A stretch of 35,832 bases of DNA from Bacteroidia bacterium (GCA_026932145.1 JAIXKT010000043.1:7428-43259); one strand, 5' to 3'. Shown: positions 20,809-29,510, counted from the stretch's first letter. Translations and numbers: made by a program. Notes: generated by a model from the letters alone, not told the origin.

Positions 20809-21381
20809 TTAAGAGGCGTTTAGGTCAGTCAAGAGTTGCTGCACTTGCGGCAAATCAATGATTTCTAAATCCTTAGCTAACTCTAAAATAGCATCTTTTT
20901 CTTCGGCAGCAAAGAATGTTTTATTGGAATCAGGCGAAATCAGCCCGCCTAATAGGTTCAAGGGAATTTTTAACAGCGGATTGCTTGTTCCGTACAAGAT
21001 GTTGTTTTTGATGCTTCCGGTACTAACTCCGGCGGCTGCAACCATCATGTGCATGACAATTACTTCATACTGGTTTTGCCGAATGTATTGTTTTAAGACA
21101 TTAACAAAGGCTGGCTTCCATTTATTGGCACTTCGTAGCAAATATTTGAATTCCTGCTTTAAGTCATCTGCACTGATGGCTGTGTTTCCGGAGCAGGCTT
21201 CTTTGATGAGGCGGTTTATATGCAGCATCTCTGTTGTATCCACAAAACCGTCTGCCATTGTAATTAATAACGGAGGAAAAATCAGCAGTAATTTTTCAAA
21301 CTCAGCCTGCGACAAGTAGGTTATTTGCCGCTCGCCAATGTATTGTTGATACAATTCTTCAACAGAATTTGGTAATGACAT
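20809..21381 (-). CDS. Uncharacterised protein, possibly TerB-like
   Basis: The 190 residues are largely helical. The segment LLITMADGFVDTTEMLHINRLIKEA (about 38-62) resembles the acidic helix pair of TerB-like domains, which often bind metals. A Gly/Pro hydrophobic stretch follows (NPLLKIPLNLLGGLISP, about 134-150), then an acidic C-terminus. There is no signal peptide. It is cotranscribed with the downstream GT2 gene. A -7-like TAATTTTG lies at 21403-21396. The function is unknown and the TerB resemblance is tentative. Confidence 0.7.
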   Translation of the reverse strand: MSLPNSVEELYQQYIGERQITYLSQAEFEKLLLIFPPLLITMADGFVDTTEMLHINRLIKEACSGNTAISADDLKQEFKYLLRSANKWKPAFVNVLKQYIRQNQYEVIVMHMMVAAAGVSTGSIKNNILYGTSNPLLKIPLNLLGGLISPDSNKTFFAAEEKDAILELAKDLEIIDLPQVQQLLTDLNAS

Positions 21382-21559
21382 GATGCTTATGGGTGCAAAA
21401 TTACAAATTCAAATGCTCTCTTATTAGCAGCATCATCTAAGAAAGCGTTTATCTTGGAGATATTTGGGGCTAAGTAGCCGTTTTTTTTTCACAATCGGCA
21501 AAATATTACTCCGTTGTGAATTGTTGATAGATAATTTAATTAAAACTGGGTTTTGGGAT

Positions 21560-22255
21560 TTATTGCCTGTTTTTCTTGACCTCTTTCATTAAATCATCCA
21601 AATAATCTGTTTGGACTTCCTGAATTTCTAAGAGTCTTCTGTTTTGATGAATCAGAAGATGGTCTATTTTTTCACTTAGTAGTTCTATTTCTAATTCTGC
21701 TTTTAGGTTTATTTTATAGTTGTGTTCAGCTCTTTGCCGGTCTTTTTGATCTTGTCTATTTTGGCTCATCATAATAATGGGAGCTTGAATAGCAGCCAAA
21801 CATGAAAGCACAAGGTTAAGCAAAATAAACGGATAGGGATCAAAGGCTTTTGCCGTCAAAGCCCAAATGTTTATAACCATCCAGATTAAAATAAAAAGAA
21901 AAAATGAAATGATAAATAACCAGCTACCGCCAAATGATGCTACCTTATCAGCTATTCGCTGGCCAAGCGTCAGTTTCGCATCAATTTCTTCTTGTATGTT
22001 TTCTGAGAGAATAGAGTTACTTTTGATGGCTTGCATCACATCTTTATCAATAGCAGCTAAATCACCTTTTTCTTGTTCTATCAAAAAGGTCAAATAAAGT
22101 CTTCTGTAATGATTTAGCTCGGCAAGGGAAATATAGTGTTCTTTATCAAAATCCGGAAGATTGGTTTTAATAAAGTTAAAGGTAGGTTCTCTAATATCTA
22201 AGGCTCTGACTTCTTCTCCTTTGTTTATTTCTTTTTTGCTGATGTAGCTTATCAT
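21560..22255 (-). CDS. DUF1003 membrane protein
   Basis: The 231 residues contain a DUF1003 core: LGQRIADKVASFGGSWLFIISFFLFILIWMVIN followed by AFDPYPFILLNLVLSCLAAIQAPIIMMSQNRQDQKDR, two transmembrane helices and the family DPYPF and MSQNRQ motifs. A soluble N-terminal part of about 90 residues precedes it and an amphipathic, probably coiled-coil, C-terminus follows. The family function is unknown. The gene stands alone. A TACTTTTG box (22334-22327) and a hairpin (22289-22314) precede it. Confidence 0.9.
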   Translation of the reverse strand: MISYISKKEINKGEEVRALDIREPTFNFIKTNLPDFDKEHYISLAELNHYRRLYLTFLIEQEKGDLAAIDKDVMQAIKSNSILSENIQEEIDAKLTLGQRIADKVASFGGSWLFIISFFLFILIWMVINIWALTAKAFDPYPFILLNLVLSCLAAIQAPIIMMSQNRQDQKDRQRAEHNYKINLKAELEIELLSEKIDHLLIHQNRRLLEIQEVQTDYLDDLMKEVKKNRQ

Positions 22256-22591
22256 AAAAGTTTTGGGCGCAACTAATCTACTTTATGTCTGCTGTTTGTA
22301 TTTTATACCAGCAGCTTGCGTTTTTGCAAAAGTAAAAACAAAAAAACCACGATTGGATTTCGGGAAGAGTGAAAAACATTTCAAATAGAAACCTTTCGGG
22401 TTGTTTAATTATCTGATTATCAGAAGTTCTTTGGGCTTATGGAAAATAACTACTTAATCCTAAGTCTTTACCGAAGTATTTTTAGCGGATTTCGGGGGTT
22501 TAAATGAATGGATAAATCGAAACCCAATAAATCAAATATCTATAAAAATTATATTTTTATACAAGAAATATCTTGTAGTTTTGTCTAACTA
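22256..22591. other. 336-base gap between divergent genes
   Basis: It holds the putative DUF1003 promoter on the minus strand (TACTTTTG 22334-22327). In its leader is a hairpin CTGCTG/CAGCAG (22289-22294, 22309-22314) with an inner GTAT/ATAC. TCTGATTATCAGA forms a short palindrome near 22410. The radical SAM promoter candidate is at the right. No further gene is seen. Confidence 0.5.
22562..22583 (+). promoter_or_regulatory. Promoter candidate and operator-like repeat before radical SAM gene
   Basis: TAGTTTTG (22576-22583) matches the TAnnTTTG -7 box only 8 bases before the ATG at 22592, so the mRNA would be almost leaderless. CAAGA-AATA-TCTTG (22562-22575) forms a perfect inverted repeat just upstream. 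The -33 box is unclear. Confidence 0.4.
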
Positions 22592-23608
22592 ATGCGTTGG
22601 TTTGAACTAAAGCTATTCCTTACTCACCTTACTTTCCGGAAGGCGTGGAATTATTGTCTGTTGTTTCTTTCTTTTCATCTTTCAAGGGTTTTAAAGCGGG
22701 TTATTCATCTGGGGAATCCTGCCTCTATCGGGATTGAACCTACCAATTTTTGCAATTTAAGATGTCCGGAATGCCCTTCCGGCCTGCGTTCTTTTACGCG
22801 GCCAAGCGGTATGCTGGACCCTGCTTTGTTTCAACGCTTTATTGATGAAGTACACCCAAATCTATGCTATTTGCTACTGTACTTTCAAGGAGAACCCTAT
22901 TTGAATCCACAATTCTTAGACCTCGTTAAATATGCTGCTTCCCAAAATATCATTACTACCACCAGCACAAATGGCCATTTTTTGGATGATACCCGCGCAC
23001 GTGAAACTGTAGAAAGTGGATTGCACCGCCTGATTATCTCCCTTGACGGCCTGACCCAAGAAACATACCAAAAATATAGAATCGGTGGAAACCTCGAAAA
23101 AGTGCTAACCGGTATCCAAAATGTAATCGCGTGGAAACAAAAACTTAAATCAAAAACTCCTTATATCCTACTCCAATTCATCGTTTTCAGAACCAATGAA
23201 CATGAAATTGACGCTGTACATAATCTTGGCAAAAAGCTAAATGTAGATGCCGTCTTGATTAAAACGGCTCAAATTTATGACTATGAAAATGGTAACGCCC
23301 TCATCCCAACCCAAGAAAAATACAGCCGCTACCGAAAACTACCCAATGGAAAATACCAAATCAAAAATAGGTTAGAAAACCAATGCTGGAGGCTCTGGCA
23401 AGGCATGGAGGTTACTTGGGATGGAAAAATACTCCCCTGCTGCTTTGATAAAGACGCTGCCTATCTAATGGGAAATTTCCCACAAAAAACAATTCAGGAA
23501 ATTTGGCGTAATGAAAACTATCTATCATTTAGAAGAACTATTTTATCCGGCAGAAAAAATATCCCTATGTGCCAAAACTGCACCGAAGGAACTAAGGTTT
23601 TTGAATAG
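22592..23608 (+). CDS. Radical SAM protein with SPASM-type C-terminus
   Basis: The 338 residues carry the radical SAM cluster motif CNLRCPEC (Cys54, Cys58, Cys61), preceded by GIEPTNF. A half TIM-barrel follows with STNG and DGLTQETYQKYRIGG. The C-terminal region has LPCC (Cys283, Cys284) and MCQNC (Cys327, Cys330) ligands, as in SPASM/twitch proteins that bind extra Fe-S clusters. Such enzymes modify peptides, sugars or cofactors. The substrate here is unknown. An N-terminal hydrophobic stretch (about 20-33) could make it membrane-associated. The gene is single and is followed after 177 bases by a cysteine-cluster gene with its own promoter. The only RiPP precursor in the window is about 11 kb away, so a link is speculative. 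Confidence 0.93.
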   Translation: MRWFELKLFLTHLTFRKAWNYCLLFLSFHLSRVLKRVIHLGNPASIGIEPTNFCNLRCPECPSGLRSFTRPSGMLDPALFQRFIDEVHPNLCYLLLYFQGEPYLNPQFLDLVKYAASQNIITTTSTNGHFLDDTRARETVESGLHRLIISLDGLTQETYQKYRIGGNLEKVLTGIQNVIAWKQKLKSKTPYILLQFIVFRTNEHEIDAVHNLGKKLNVDAVLIKTAQIYDYENGNALIPTQEKYSRYRKLPNGKYQIKNRLENQCWRLWQGMEVTWDGKILPCCFDKDAAYLMGNFPQKTIQEIWRNENYLSFRRTILSGRKNIPMCQNCTEGTKVFE

Positions 23609-23687
23609 CTGATTACATCTTAAAGCAGCACTATTGGCTTTTTAGGAATATATCTCTACAAATCCTGTCGTAGTTCCCTTTTTTAGC

Positions 23688-23695
23688 TAACTTTG
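23688..23695 (+). promoter_or_regulatory. -7 promoter box for the cysteine-cluster gene
   Basis: TAACTTTG matches TAnnTTTG. No clear -33 box is seen 19 bases upstream. A start near 23702 would give a leader of about 85 bases that begins just before the hairpin at 23707-23753. Confidence 0.4.
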
Positions 23696-23706
23696 TTTTT
23701 GGTGGT

Positions 23707-23753
23707 GAGAGTTTGCTCAGCGTTATGTGAATAACGCAAAGGCAAACTTTCTC
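23707..23753 (+). ncRNA. Structured 5' leader hairpin with GNRA loop
   Basis: Nested arms GTTTGC/GCAAAC (23711-23716, 23742-23747) and GCGTTAT/ATAACGC (23720-23726, 23731-23737) form a long hairpin. The apical loop is GTGA, a GNRA tetraloop, and there is a small internal loop. Outer GAGA and TCTC can extend it. It lies 32 bases before the ATG of the cysteine-cluster gene. It is not followed by a T-run, so it is more likely a leader element than a terminator. It matches no riboswitch class I know. Confidence 0.5.
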
Positions 23754-23785
23754 TGCCTATTAATAACTTTTAAATCCAATTAACT

Positions 23786-24364
23786 ATGGCGATTGACTTT
23801 GAAACTATTCATAACAGTTTTGACGGAATGATGTTAGACCTATGTGTTCTATGTGGAGGTTCATGTGAAAAAAACGAAATCACCTTGTTTTTACCAGGTG
23901 AAGCTGAATATGTAGCCAATAAACTGAACCTAAGTCTATCTAAATTTGCCGAACAATATTGCAATATTGTTAAATATAAAAATAATGACATTTACCTGCT
24001 AAAAGTAGGTATTTGCCCATTTTTAGATACCAATTATCGTTGTGAACTCGAGGAAACCAATTCTAAACCAATTCGTTGTATGCTTTATCCGGTTTTAATC
24101 AGTGCTTCACAACAAGAAATTAAAATTTTTCTTGACCATAAAAATTGCCCGATGGCGCATCGAGTTACAGACGATTTTAATCGCAAAGCCACCAAAATTT
24201 ATGAATCTATCAAAGACGAAATACCCAAATGGTGGCTTGACTTTGTAGCTGAATACGATGAAGTTACCTACAATTACAGCAAATTAGAAAAATTTAGAGA
24301 CCAACAGTTTATAGAACTAAGCGAGTTAGAGGCATGTATAAATAAAGAACAGGAAGAATCTTAA
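23786..24364 (+). CDS. YkgJ-family cysteine-cluster protein
   Basis: The 192 residues hold clustered cysteines in the order CVLCGGSC (about 19-26), a further Cys at about 59, then CPFLD, YRCELEE, RCMLYP and NCPMA. This is the YkgJ (formerly UPF0153/zinc- or iron-chelating) pattern, which is thought to bind a metal or Fe-S cluster. The molecular role is unknown. The rest is mainly helical with an acidic C-terminus and no signal peptide. It has its own -7 box and hairpin leader and converges on the barrel gene with a 10-base gap. Its neighbour upstream is a radical SAM protein, another Fe-S enzyme. Confidence 0.85.
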   Translation: MAIDFETIHNSFDGMMLDLCVLCGGSCEKNEITLFLPGEAEYVANKLNLSLSKFAEQYCNIVKYKNNDIYLLKVGICPFLDTNYRCELEETNSKPIRCMLYPVLISASQQEIKIFLDHKNCPMAHRVTDDFNRKATKIYESIKDEIPKWWLDFVAEYDEVTYNYSKLEKFRDQQFIELSELEACINKEQEES

Positions 24365-24374
24365 TTTTTAATTT

Positions 24375-27248
24375 TTATCCGGGCTGCTGAGGGGTATTAA
24401 ATTTTCGTAACCGATACGTAAACGTAAGCATTACATAGCGTGTAAGAACATTGGTCCGAATATCGTCCACATAGACATCTGACACAACTCTGGAAACAGC
24501 GTTATTTTGTTTTAACACATCAAATACCGTAAGTTTCAGTTCACCGGCGTTATTTTTGAAAAATTGTGTTCCAAAGCCTAAACCAATTAGCCAAAACTGG
24601 GGGTTATAGCCCGGAGAAAGCCCAAAATAAGCTGTATGAGCTACTTCCTGACTGAGCACAAAACGTTTCCAAACCAATTCATTTGCACGTAAGCTATTTA
24701 TAGAAGAAAAATAATTGTTATTTCGGCTCGGCTGAAGCTGGTTCAATGCTATTGTATAAGACGGAGATACCGACAAAGTAAAATCTACTTTTTCAGAAAT
24801 ATTTGAACTCAAAACTCCTCCAGAGGTAATTGTATAGCTGGTAGAAAAATTCTGTTTGGTATTTAGCAAGCCGGGCGTGCGTGTGTATGCCAGCGAAAGA
24901 TTTAGGTTTAAGTTACATTTAATAGGAATAACCGGTAAAGCATAGGTAAGCATCGAACGGAAAAAACGATATCCGCTTAAATTTTGAGGTAATGATAGCT
25001 GCACATTTGGCTGAACTGTTAATCCACGCACTATAGTAGGTTCATTAGAGGAAAAAATAGTCTGGCTTCCAACATAGTTTTGCACTATCCGAAACATTGA
25101 AAAGAAGAATAAGCTCTTCGCGGTTTTGGGATTGGTGTAGCCATATCTTGCAACCAGAAAGTGGGTAAATTCCGGCTTTAAATCTCTATTTCCGATAGAA
25201 AGCATTACCGGATTAGCGTTATTTAAAAGCTCCTGCATCTGCTGAAATCCCGGTTGGTTGAGCATTGTACGATACACCAAACGAAGATTACTATTCGCTG
25301 AAAACTTAATATTTACCATAGCGTTGGGCAAAATGTTATGATAAATCCGCTGGTTCGCATTCTGGTTAGGGAAATCTTGGCGATCACTTAAAACACTCGC
25401 TTGGTAGTTTAGGCCAAAAAAGCCGGTGTATTTGGTGTTTTTAAACCGAACTGTACTACCAAAAGTATGCTTATCAAAATTTAAAGAATATGTATTGCTA
25501 AGTGTGGTGTCAATGGCTTTAGCTATAACGGAATCTGACTGACTAATGAAAGTTGTCGCTTTGTTAAAGTTATTATTTAAAGCAGATTGAGCAGAAAGTT
25601 GTAATAATCCCCAGGATTTTATCGGTTCTGTATAAGTAATGTTCATTGTAGGGCTTTGGGAAGTAAGGTCTCCTTCTTTGGGCCATGTGGTTGCATACAC
25701 AGAATCTGTGTTTTGGTAATAAAAGTGATTTTGGGTTGTTTGTGTATTTTTTGAAGGTTTTTGGCTACCGTCCCAATTCATTAATACAGAAAGTGTTCTA
25801 CCTCTAAGTGAGAATTTTTTTCTCCATAATAAAGAATGAGATTGTGAAAAAGCATTCAGTAATGCATCTGAATGATTTGAAGAAGTGCTAAGTAGCTGGG
25901 TAGGGAAGCGATTTTGGGCTATTGTACCAGTATTAGTATGGCTTTGCTGCCAAGCAACTTTGCCGGTATAAATAATTGAATTAAGTGAATCTATTTGAAA
26001 ATCTATTCGAACATTTGCTCTATGATTTTGATTATCAGTTATCTGGGACATTAACTCTTGGTATGTCAAGGCAGAATCACCTGTTGAGAAGAAAGAGCGA
26101 TTCAGCGATTGGTTTGCATTATTTTTAATATAACTGCCGAAATAACTTCCTGCAAAAGCGATTTTTTTCCAGCTATTGCCATAGTTTAAGGCTACTGCAT
26201 GGCTGGTTGATATTCCGCTTAGTGGGCTTGACAAGAAGTTAGAAAGTTCACTTGGGGATGAGGCTTCTGGGTTAAATGGGTTAGAGGGTCTGGCGTGATT
26301 TGGCGGTGGCCCACCGGATGGGCGCATAGGACCACCGCCCATCATATAGCCACCGCCACCACCTAAGGCTCCGGTTAAATCTTGCATCGAAAAATTCTGC
26401 TGGTTTATGTTGTTGCTCATCCCCAATACAGAAAAACGCCGTTTCTGTTTAAATAAATTGATGTTCGCTCCAGCTTGATAGTGGTCATCAGAGCCGCCAC
26501 CGGCATATACTTTCCCAAAAGTTCCTTGATCTTTTGCAGATTTCGTGATGATATTAATGCTTTTGGTGGAATTTCCGTCATCAAAGCCGGTGAATGACGA
26601 TTGGTCGCTCGCACGGTCATATACTTGAACTCTATCAACGATTTCGGCAGGTAGATTCCGAAGTGCCATTGTGGCATCATCGCCGAAAAAATCTTGCCCG
26701 TTAATTGTTACTTTTTTAATAACCTCTCCTTGTGCCTTGATAGTTCCGGATTCATTGGTAATACCCGGCATCTTGGTTACAAGATCTTCCACATTTGCAT
26801 CCGGTTTCGTTTTATAGCTATCAGCATGATATTCAACGGTATCTTCTTTTTGCTGAACGCGAATTTGCCTCTCTTCAATAACAACACCTTGACGAATTGT
26901 TGTGTCTTGGCTTAGGCGAATAATAATTGGTTTTCCTATTTCAGAGCGCTTAATGAGCTGCCAATAAGATAGATAACCTACATAACGTACGTTCAATAAC
27001 CATGAATCTCCTTTGGGTATCTGAATTGAAAAGCGACCTACGGTATCCGTTTGAATACCCGCTATTTGGGTTGAATCAGTAGCATTTCTCAAAATAACAG
27101 TTGCCCCAATTAGTTTTTGATCTTTAGCCTGCGCATCCTGCACAACACCAGTAAGAACTCCTCTTTGCTGCGCAAACAGTAAATTCCCAAAACACATCAA
27201 AATAAAAATCCAGCTATAAGCATTTAGGTAGAAGCGTTTTTTATGCAT
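24375..27248 (-). CDS. Outer membrane beta-barrel receptor with CarboxypepD_reg and plug domains
   Basis: The 957 residues start with a signal peptide (1-27, ending LLFAQQ). A CarboxypepD_reg-like domain (about 32-115) and a TonB-dependent plug (about 135-240: EDLVTKMPGI, VTINGQDFFGDDA, VQVYDRASDQSSFTGFDDG) follow. The rest is a large barrel of the family often called outer membrane beta-barrel protein (PF14905-like). No classical TonB box was seen at the N-terminus. A Gly/Met/Pro-rich loop lies at 296-325 (ALGGGGGYMMGGGPMRPSGG). Such proteins usually import large or scarce nutrients with TonB-ExbBD, or serve as structural barrels. No SusD partner is adjacent. Confidence 0.9.
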   Translation of the reverse strand: MHKKRFYLNAYSWIFILMCFGNLLFAQQRGVLTGVVQDAQAKDQKLIGATVILRNATDSTQIAGIQTDTVGRFSIQIPKGDSWLLNVRYVGYLSYWQLIKRSEIGKPIIIRLSQDTTIRQGVVIEERQIRVQQKEDTVEYHADSYKTKPDANVEDLVTKMPGITNESGTIKAQGEVIKKVTINGQDFFGDDATMALRNLPAEIVDRVQVYDRASDQSSFTGFDDGNSTKSINIITKSAKDQGTFGKVYAGGGSDDHYQAGANINLFKQKRRFSVLGMSNNINQQNFSMQDLTGALGGGGGYMMGGGPMRPSGGPPPNHARPSNPFNPEASSPSELSNFLSSPLSGISTSHAVALNYGNSWKKIAFAGSYFGSYIKNNANQSLNRSFFSTGDSALTYQELMSQITDNQNHRANVRIDFQIDSLNSIIYTGKVAWQQSHTNTGTIAQNRFPTQLLSTSSNHSDALLNAFSQSHSLLWRKKFSLRGRTLSVLMNWDGSQKPSKNTQTTQNHFYYQNTDSVYATTWPKEGDLTSQSPTMNITYTEPIKSWGLLQLSAQSALNNNFNKATTFISQSDSVIAKAIDTTLSNTYSLNFDKHTFGSTVRFKNTKYTGFFGLNYQASVLSDRQDFPNQNANQRIYHNILPNAMVNIKFSANSNLRLVYRTMLNQPGFQQMQELLNNANPVMLSIGNRDLKPEFTHFLVARYGYTNPKTAKSLFFFSMFRIVQNYVGSQTIFSSNEPTIVRGLTVQPNVQLSLPQNLSGYRFFRSMLTYALPVIPIKCNLNLNLSLAYTRTPGLLNTKQNFSTSYTITSGGVLSSNISEKVDFTLSVSPSYTIALNQLQPSRNNNYFSSINSLRANELVWKRFVLSQEVAHTAYFGLSPGYNPQFWLIGLGFGTQFFKNNAGELKLTVFDVLKQNNAVSRVVSDVYVDDIRTNVLTRYVMLTFTYRLRKFNTPQQPG

Positions 27249-27563
27249 ATTATTGGTATATTAAGTGTAAAAGAAGGAGCATAAATTGGGTTCAAAAAAT
27301 ATGATAGAATAAAAGTTGGCAAAAAAGAAGTAACTTCACACCTTAGTTATAAGCGTAAAGATTATTAATCTTTATTGCTAAGGCGCAAAAATACCTAAAA
27401 ATAGGTATAAAGTTAATTATTGTTCAGAATACATGAATGTATAACTTGCTGAATGATAATTAAGTAATTAATTTTGCGGGTATTATCCTTAAAATCAAGC
27501 TATCTAAAATTTAGGTAGGATAGTAAAGTGTTAATCAAGTTTTTTGGGCAAATAACCCAAAGA
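27249..27563. other. 315-base gap upstream of the barrel gene
   Basis: It contains the barrel-gene promoter candidate, TATTTTTG at 27393-27386 on the minus strand. Overlapping it is the perfect palindrome ATACCTA-AAAA-TAGGTAT (27391-27408). TTTGGG/CCCAAA near 27546-27561 makes a short stem beside the pirin stop, without a T-tail on the minus strand. No open gene is evident. Confidence 0.5.
27391..27408. promoter_or_regulatory. Operator-like palindrome over a -7 box
   Basis: ATACCTA (27391-27397) and TAGGTAT (27402-27408) are exact inverted copies around AAAA. They touch the -7 box TATTTTTG (27393-27386). A dimeric regulator bound here would block or tune transcription of the outer membrane barrel gene. 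No regulator gene is adjacent. Confidence 0.4.
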
Positions 27564-28442
27564 TTAGTCTTCTAAATAGCCAAATTTACCTTGATTAAAG
27601 TCATTAAATGCCTGCATTAATTCTTGGCGTGTATTCATTACAAAAGGTCCGTGGGCGGCAATTGGCTCATTGATAGGCTCCCCGCTTAATACCAATACTA
27701 TTGCGTTTTCTGTTGCTTTAACGCTAAAATCTTCGCCATCATTTTTCATTAAAACAAAATTATCTGTGGGCGCATTTTCGGTATCATTTACTACGATGCT
27801 GCCTTCAATTACCAGTAATGCTGTATTAAAGTTTTTAGGAAAATTAAAATTTGCTGTCGTTCCTTTTTTTATTTTAGCATTAAACAGATGTAAAGGTGTA
27901 AATGTTGTGGCATTACCTTCCACTCCTTTATAGTTACCTGCTATTACTTCAATTTCACCGGCGTTATTATCCAGGATATAGCGATTCATTTTGGTATTTT
28001 CAATAGCTTGATATTTTGGGTGGGTCATTTTATCTTTTGCCGGTAGATTAATCCAAAGTTGCACCATTTGGAAATCGCCGCCTTTTTTGCTCCATTCTTT
28101 TTCGTGGTATTCTTTGTGAAGTACGCCGCTTGCTGCCGTCATCCATTGTACATCACCTTCGCCAATAATGCCACCACCGCCACTACTATCGTGGTGTTCT
28201 ATCCTTCCTTTGTACGCGATAGTTACTGTTTCAAAGCCCCGATGCGGATGTACCCCAACTCCCCTTGGAGTTTCACTTGGGGGAAAATAAAATTTAGCAT
28301 TATAGTCCAACATAATAATCGGGCTCATCCGTTGCATACTTAAAGGGGGGAGGCTTGGAATAAAATTATGAACCCTAAACCCATCGCCTACATAATGCGG
28401 CTCTCTTGGGCTTGCCACCAATTCCACTGTTTTTATTGCCAT
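27564..28442 (-). CDS. Pirin family protein
   Basis: The 292 residues are a bicupin pirin. The N-terminal cupin has the metal-binding block GVGVHPHRGFETVTIAYKGRIEHHDSSGG (about 61-89), followed by GEGDVQWMTAASGVLHKEYHEK. The C-terminal cupin is the usual pirin_C domain with AHGPFVMNTRQELMQAFNDF near the end. Bacterial pirins bind iron. Some have quercetinase activity or affect redox regulation, but the role here is open. It stands alone, divergent from a small outer membrane protein gene. Confidence 0.95.
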   Translation of the reverse strand: MAIKTVELVASPREPHYVGDGFRVHNFIPSLPPLSMQRMSPIIMLDYNAKFYFPPSETPRGVGVHPHRGFETVTIAYKGRIEHHDSSGGGGIIGEGDVQWMTAASGVLHKEYHEKEWSKKGGDFQMVQLWINLPAKDKMTHPKYQAIENTKMNRYILDNNAGEIEVIAGNYKGVEGNATTFTPLHLFNAKIKKGTTANFNFPKNFNTALLVIEGSIVVNDTENAPTDNFVLMKNDGEDFSVKATENAIVLVLSGEPINEPIAAHGPFVMNTRQELMQAFNDFNQGKFGYLED

Positions 28443-28745
28443 AATATTAAACCTTAAAAAACTTTTATATTGGTTTATAAATAGCTATTCTGCGCAGAAA
28501 GTTCCGATAACGTTAATGTCTTGATTTTCAGTAAGTTTTTTATGGATATTTGGCAGGGAGATAACTAACTGCTTATTTATCTTTTTAGCAAAGGATTGTT
28601 AAATCGGCTTTATCCAAAATCCGATGAATTTAACAAAAAGGGATACTACCTACCGACGGCACTTCTTGTGTTGATAACTTGGTATGGTTTTGTCAAAAAT
28701 TGGTATCATTTTTGTTACTTCTATTTTATCTTAAAAAAACATTTT
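28443..28745. other. 303-base divergent intergenic region
   Basis: Between pirin (minus) and the small outer membrane protein (plus) lies a perfect 12-base palindrome TTCTGCGCAGAA (28488-28499), a possible operator. A CATTTTTG box near 28708-28715 is one base off the -7 consensus and could serve the plus-strand gene. The open frame running in from 28596 is leader, not coding, since the signal peptide starts at 28746. Confidence 0.4.
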
Positions 28746-29510
28746 ATGAGTAAAAAATCGTTTTTAGCAATGGTGTTTGCTGCTTGTTTAGCACAAGGAG
28801 CGTTAGCACAAGAATCCGACAATTCAATGAAGCCGGATGCAGGAAGTATTACTGCGGAAATAAATCTGAATTTATTTAACTTAGGTTTATTTCATGGAAG
28901 TGGAGCGAGTTCAGGGAATCCATTTTCGTTAAATAATGGAATGAACCAGATTCGGGGTCGTTATTTTTTGAGTTCTTCTATGGCTATTCGAGCAGGGTTA
29001 AATATTTCTGCATCAAATACACGGGACAACTTTGCCGAGAATCCGGATGGTTCCGGCGCAACGGGCACTGCTAAACAAAGTTCTATGGGTATCTCCTTAA
29101 TGCCCGGCTTTGAAAAACACTTTGCTGGAACTAACAGGCTATCTACCTATGTGGGCGCAGACTTACTAATCGGAATTCGTTCTGCTTCCCAAAAAACCGA
29201 AAATAGCGATGGCAGTGCTTATGTAAAAGACCTCTCTATTGATTACAAAGGAGGTTGGGCAAATGGCGGTGCCAGAGGCGGTTTTGACTTTGGGGTGCGG
29301 GGAGTTGCCGGAGCAGACTTTTACTTCATCCCCAATGTTTACTTAGGTGCCGAATTTGGTTGGGGATTTGTAGCCTCCAAAGCCTCTAAAATAGAGCGTA
29401 CTACCAAAGATGCTAGCGGAACAAACACCGTAGTAACCTCCCAAGGAGCAAGCTCTTTTAATTTAACTCCTTCCGTTTTGACCGGAATCCGTTTAGGGTA
29501 TAAGTTCTAA
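28746..29510 (+). CDS. Outer membrane beta-barrel protein
   Basis: ATG at 28746 gives 254 residues with a clear signal peptide MSKKSFLAMVFAACLAQGALA. The frame is open back to 28596, but that would bury the signal. The mature part alternates aromatic and small residues typical of an 8-10 strand barrel: GRYFLSSSMAIRAGLNIS, GISLMPGFEKHF, STYVGADLLIG, VYLGAEFGWGFV and the terminal SVLTGIRLGYKF, ending in phenylalanine as expected for BAM recognition. Probably an OmpA/OmpW-like porin or structural protein. A strong terminator follows. Confidence 0.85.
   Translation: MSKKSFLAMVFAACLAQGALAQESDNSMKPDAGSITAEINLNLFNLGLFHGSGASSGNPFSLNNGMNQIRGRYFLSSSMAIRAGLNISASNTRDNFAENPDGSGATGTAKQSSMGISLMPGFEKHFAGTNRLSTYVGADLLIGIRSASQKTENSDGSAYVKDLSIDYKGGWANGGARGGFDFGVRGVAGADFYFIPNVYLGAEFGWGFVASKASKIERTTKDASGTNTVVTSQGASSFNLTPSVLTGIRLGYKF

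Noticed and set aside
22398-22420. Shared 15-mer ttaattatctgatta with the region near 35802
   Set aside because: One AT-rich 15-mer in 36 kb can arise by chance, and neither flank is similar.
22592-24364. Radical SAM protein as maturase of the NHLP-type peptide
   Set aside because: The genes are about 11 kb apart with many unrelated genes between. Only the presence of both is seen, so it is not proposed as a system.
27546-27561. Terminator for the pirin gene
   Set aside because: The TTTGGG/CCCAAA stem is followed by A rather than T when read on the pirin strand.
28596-28745. N-terminal extension of the small outer membrane protein
   Set aside because: The extension would place the signal peptide at residue 51. 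ATG at 28746 starts a standard signal peptide.
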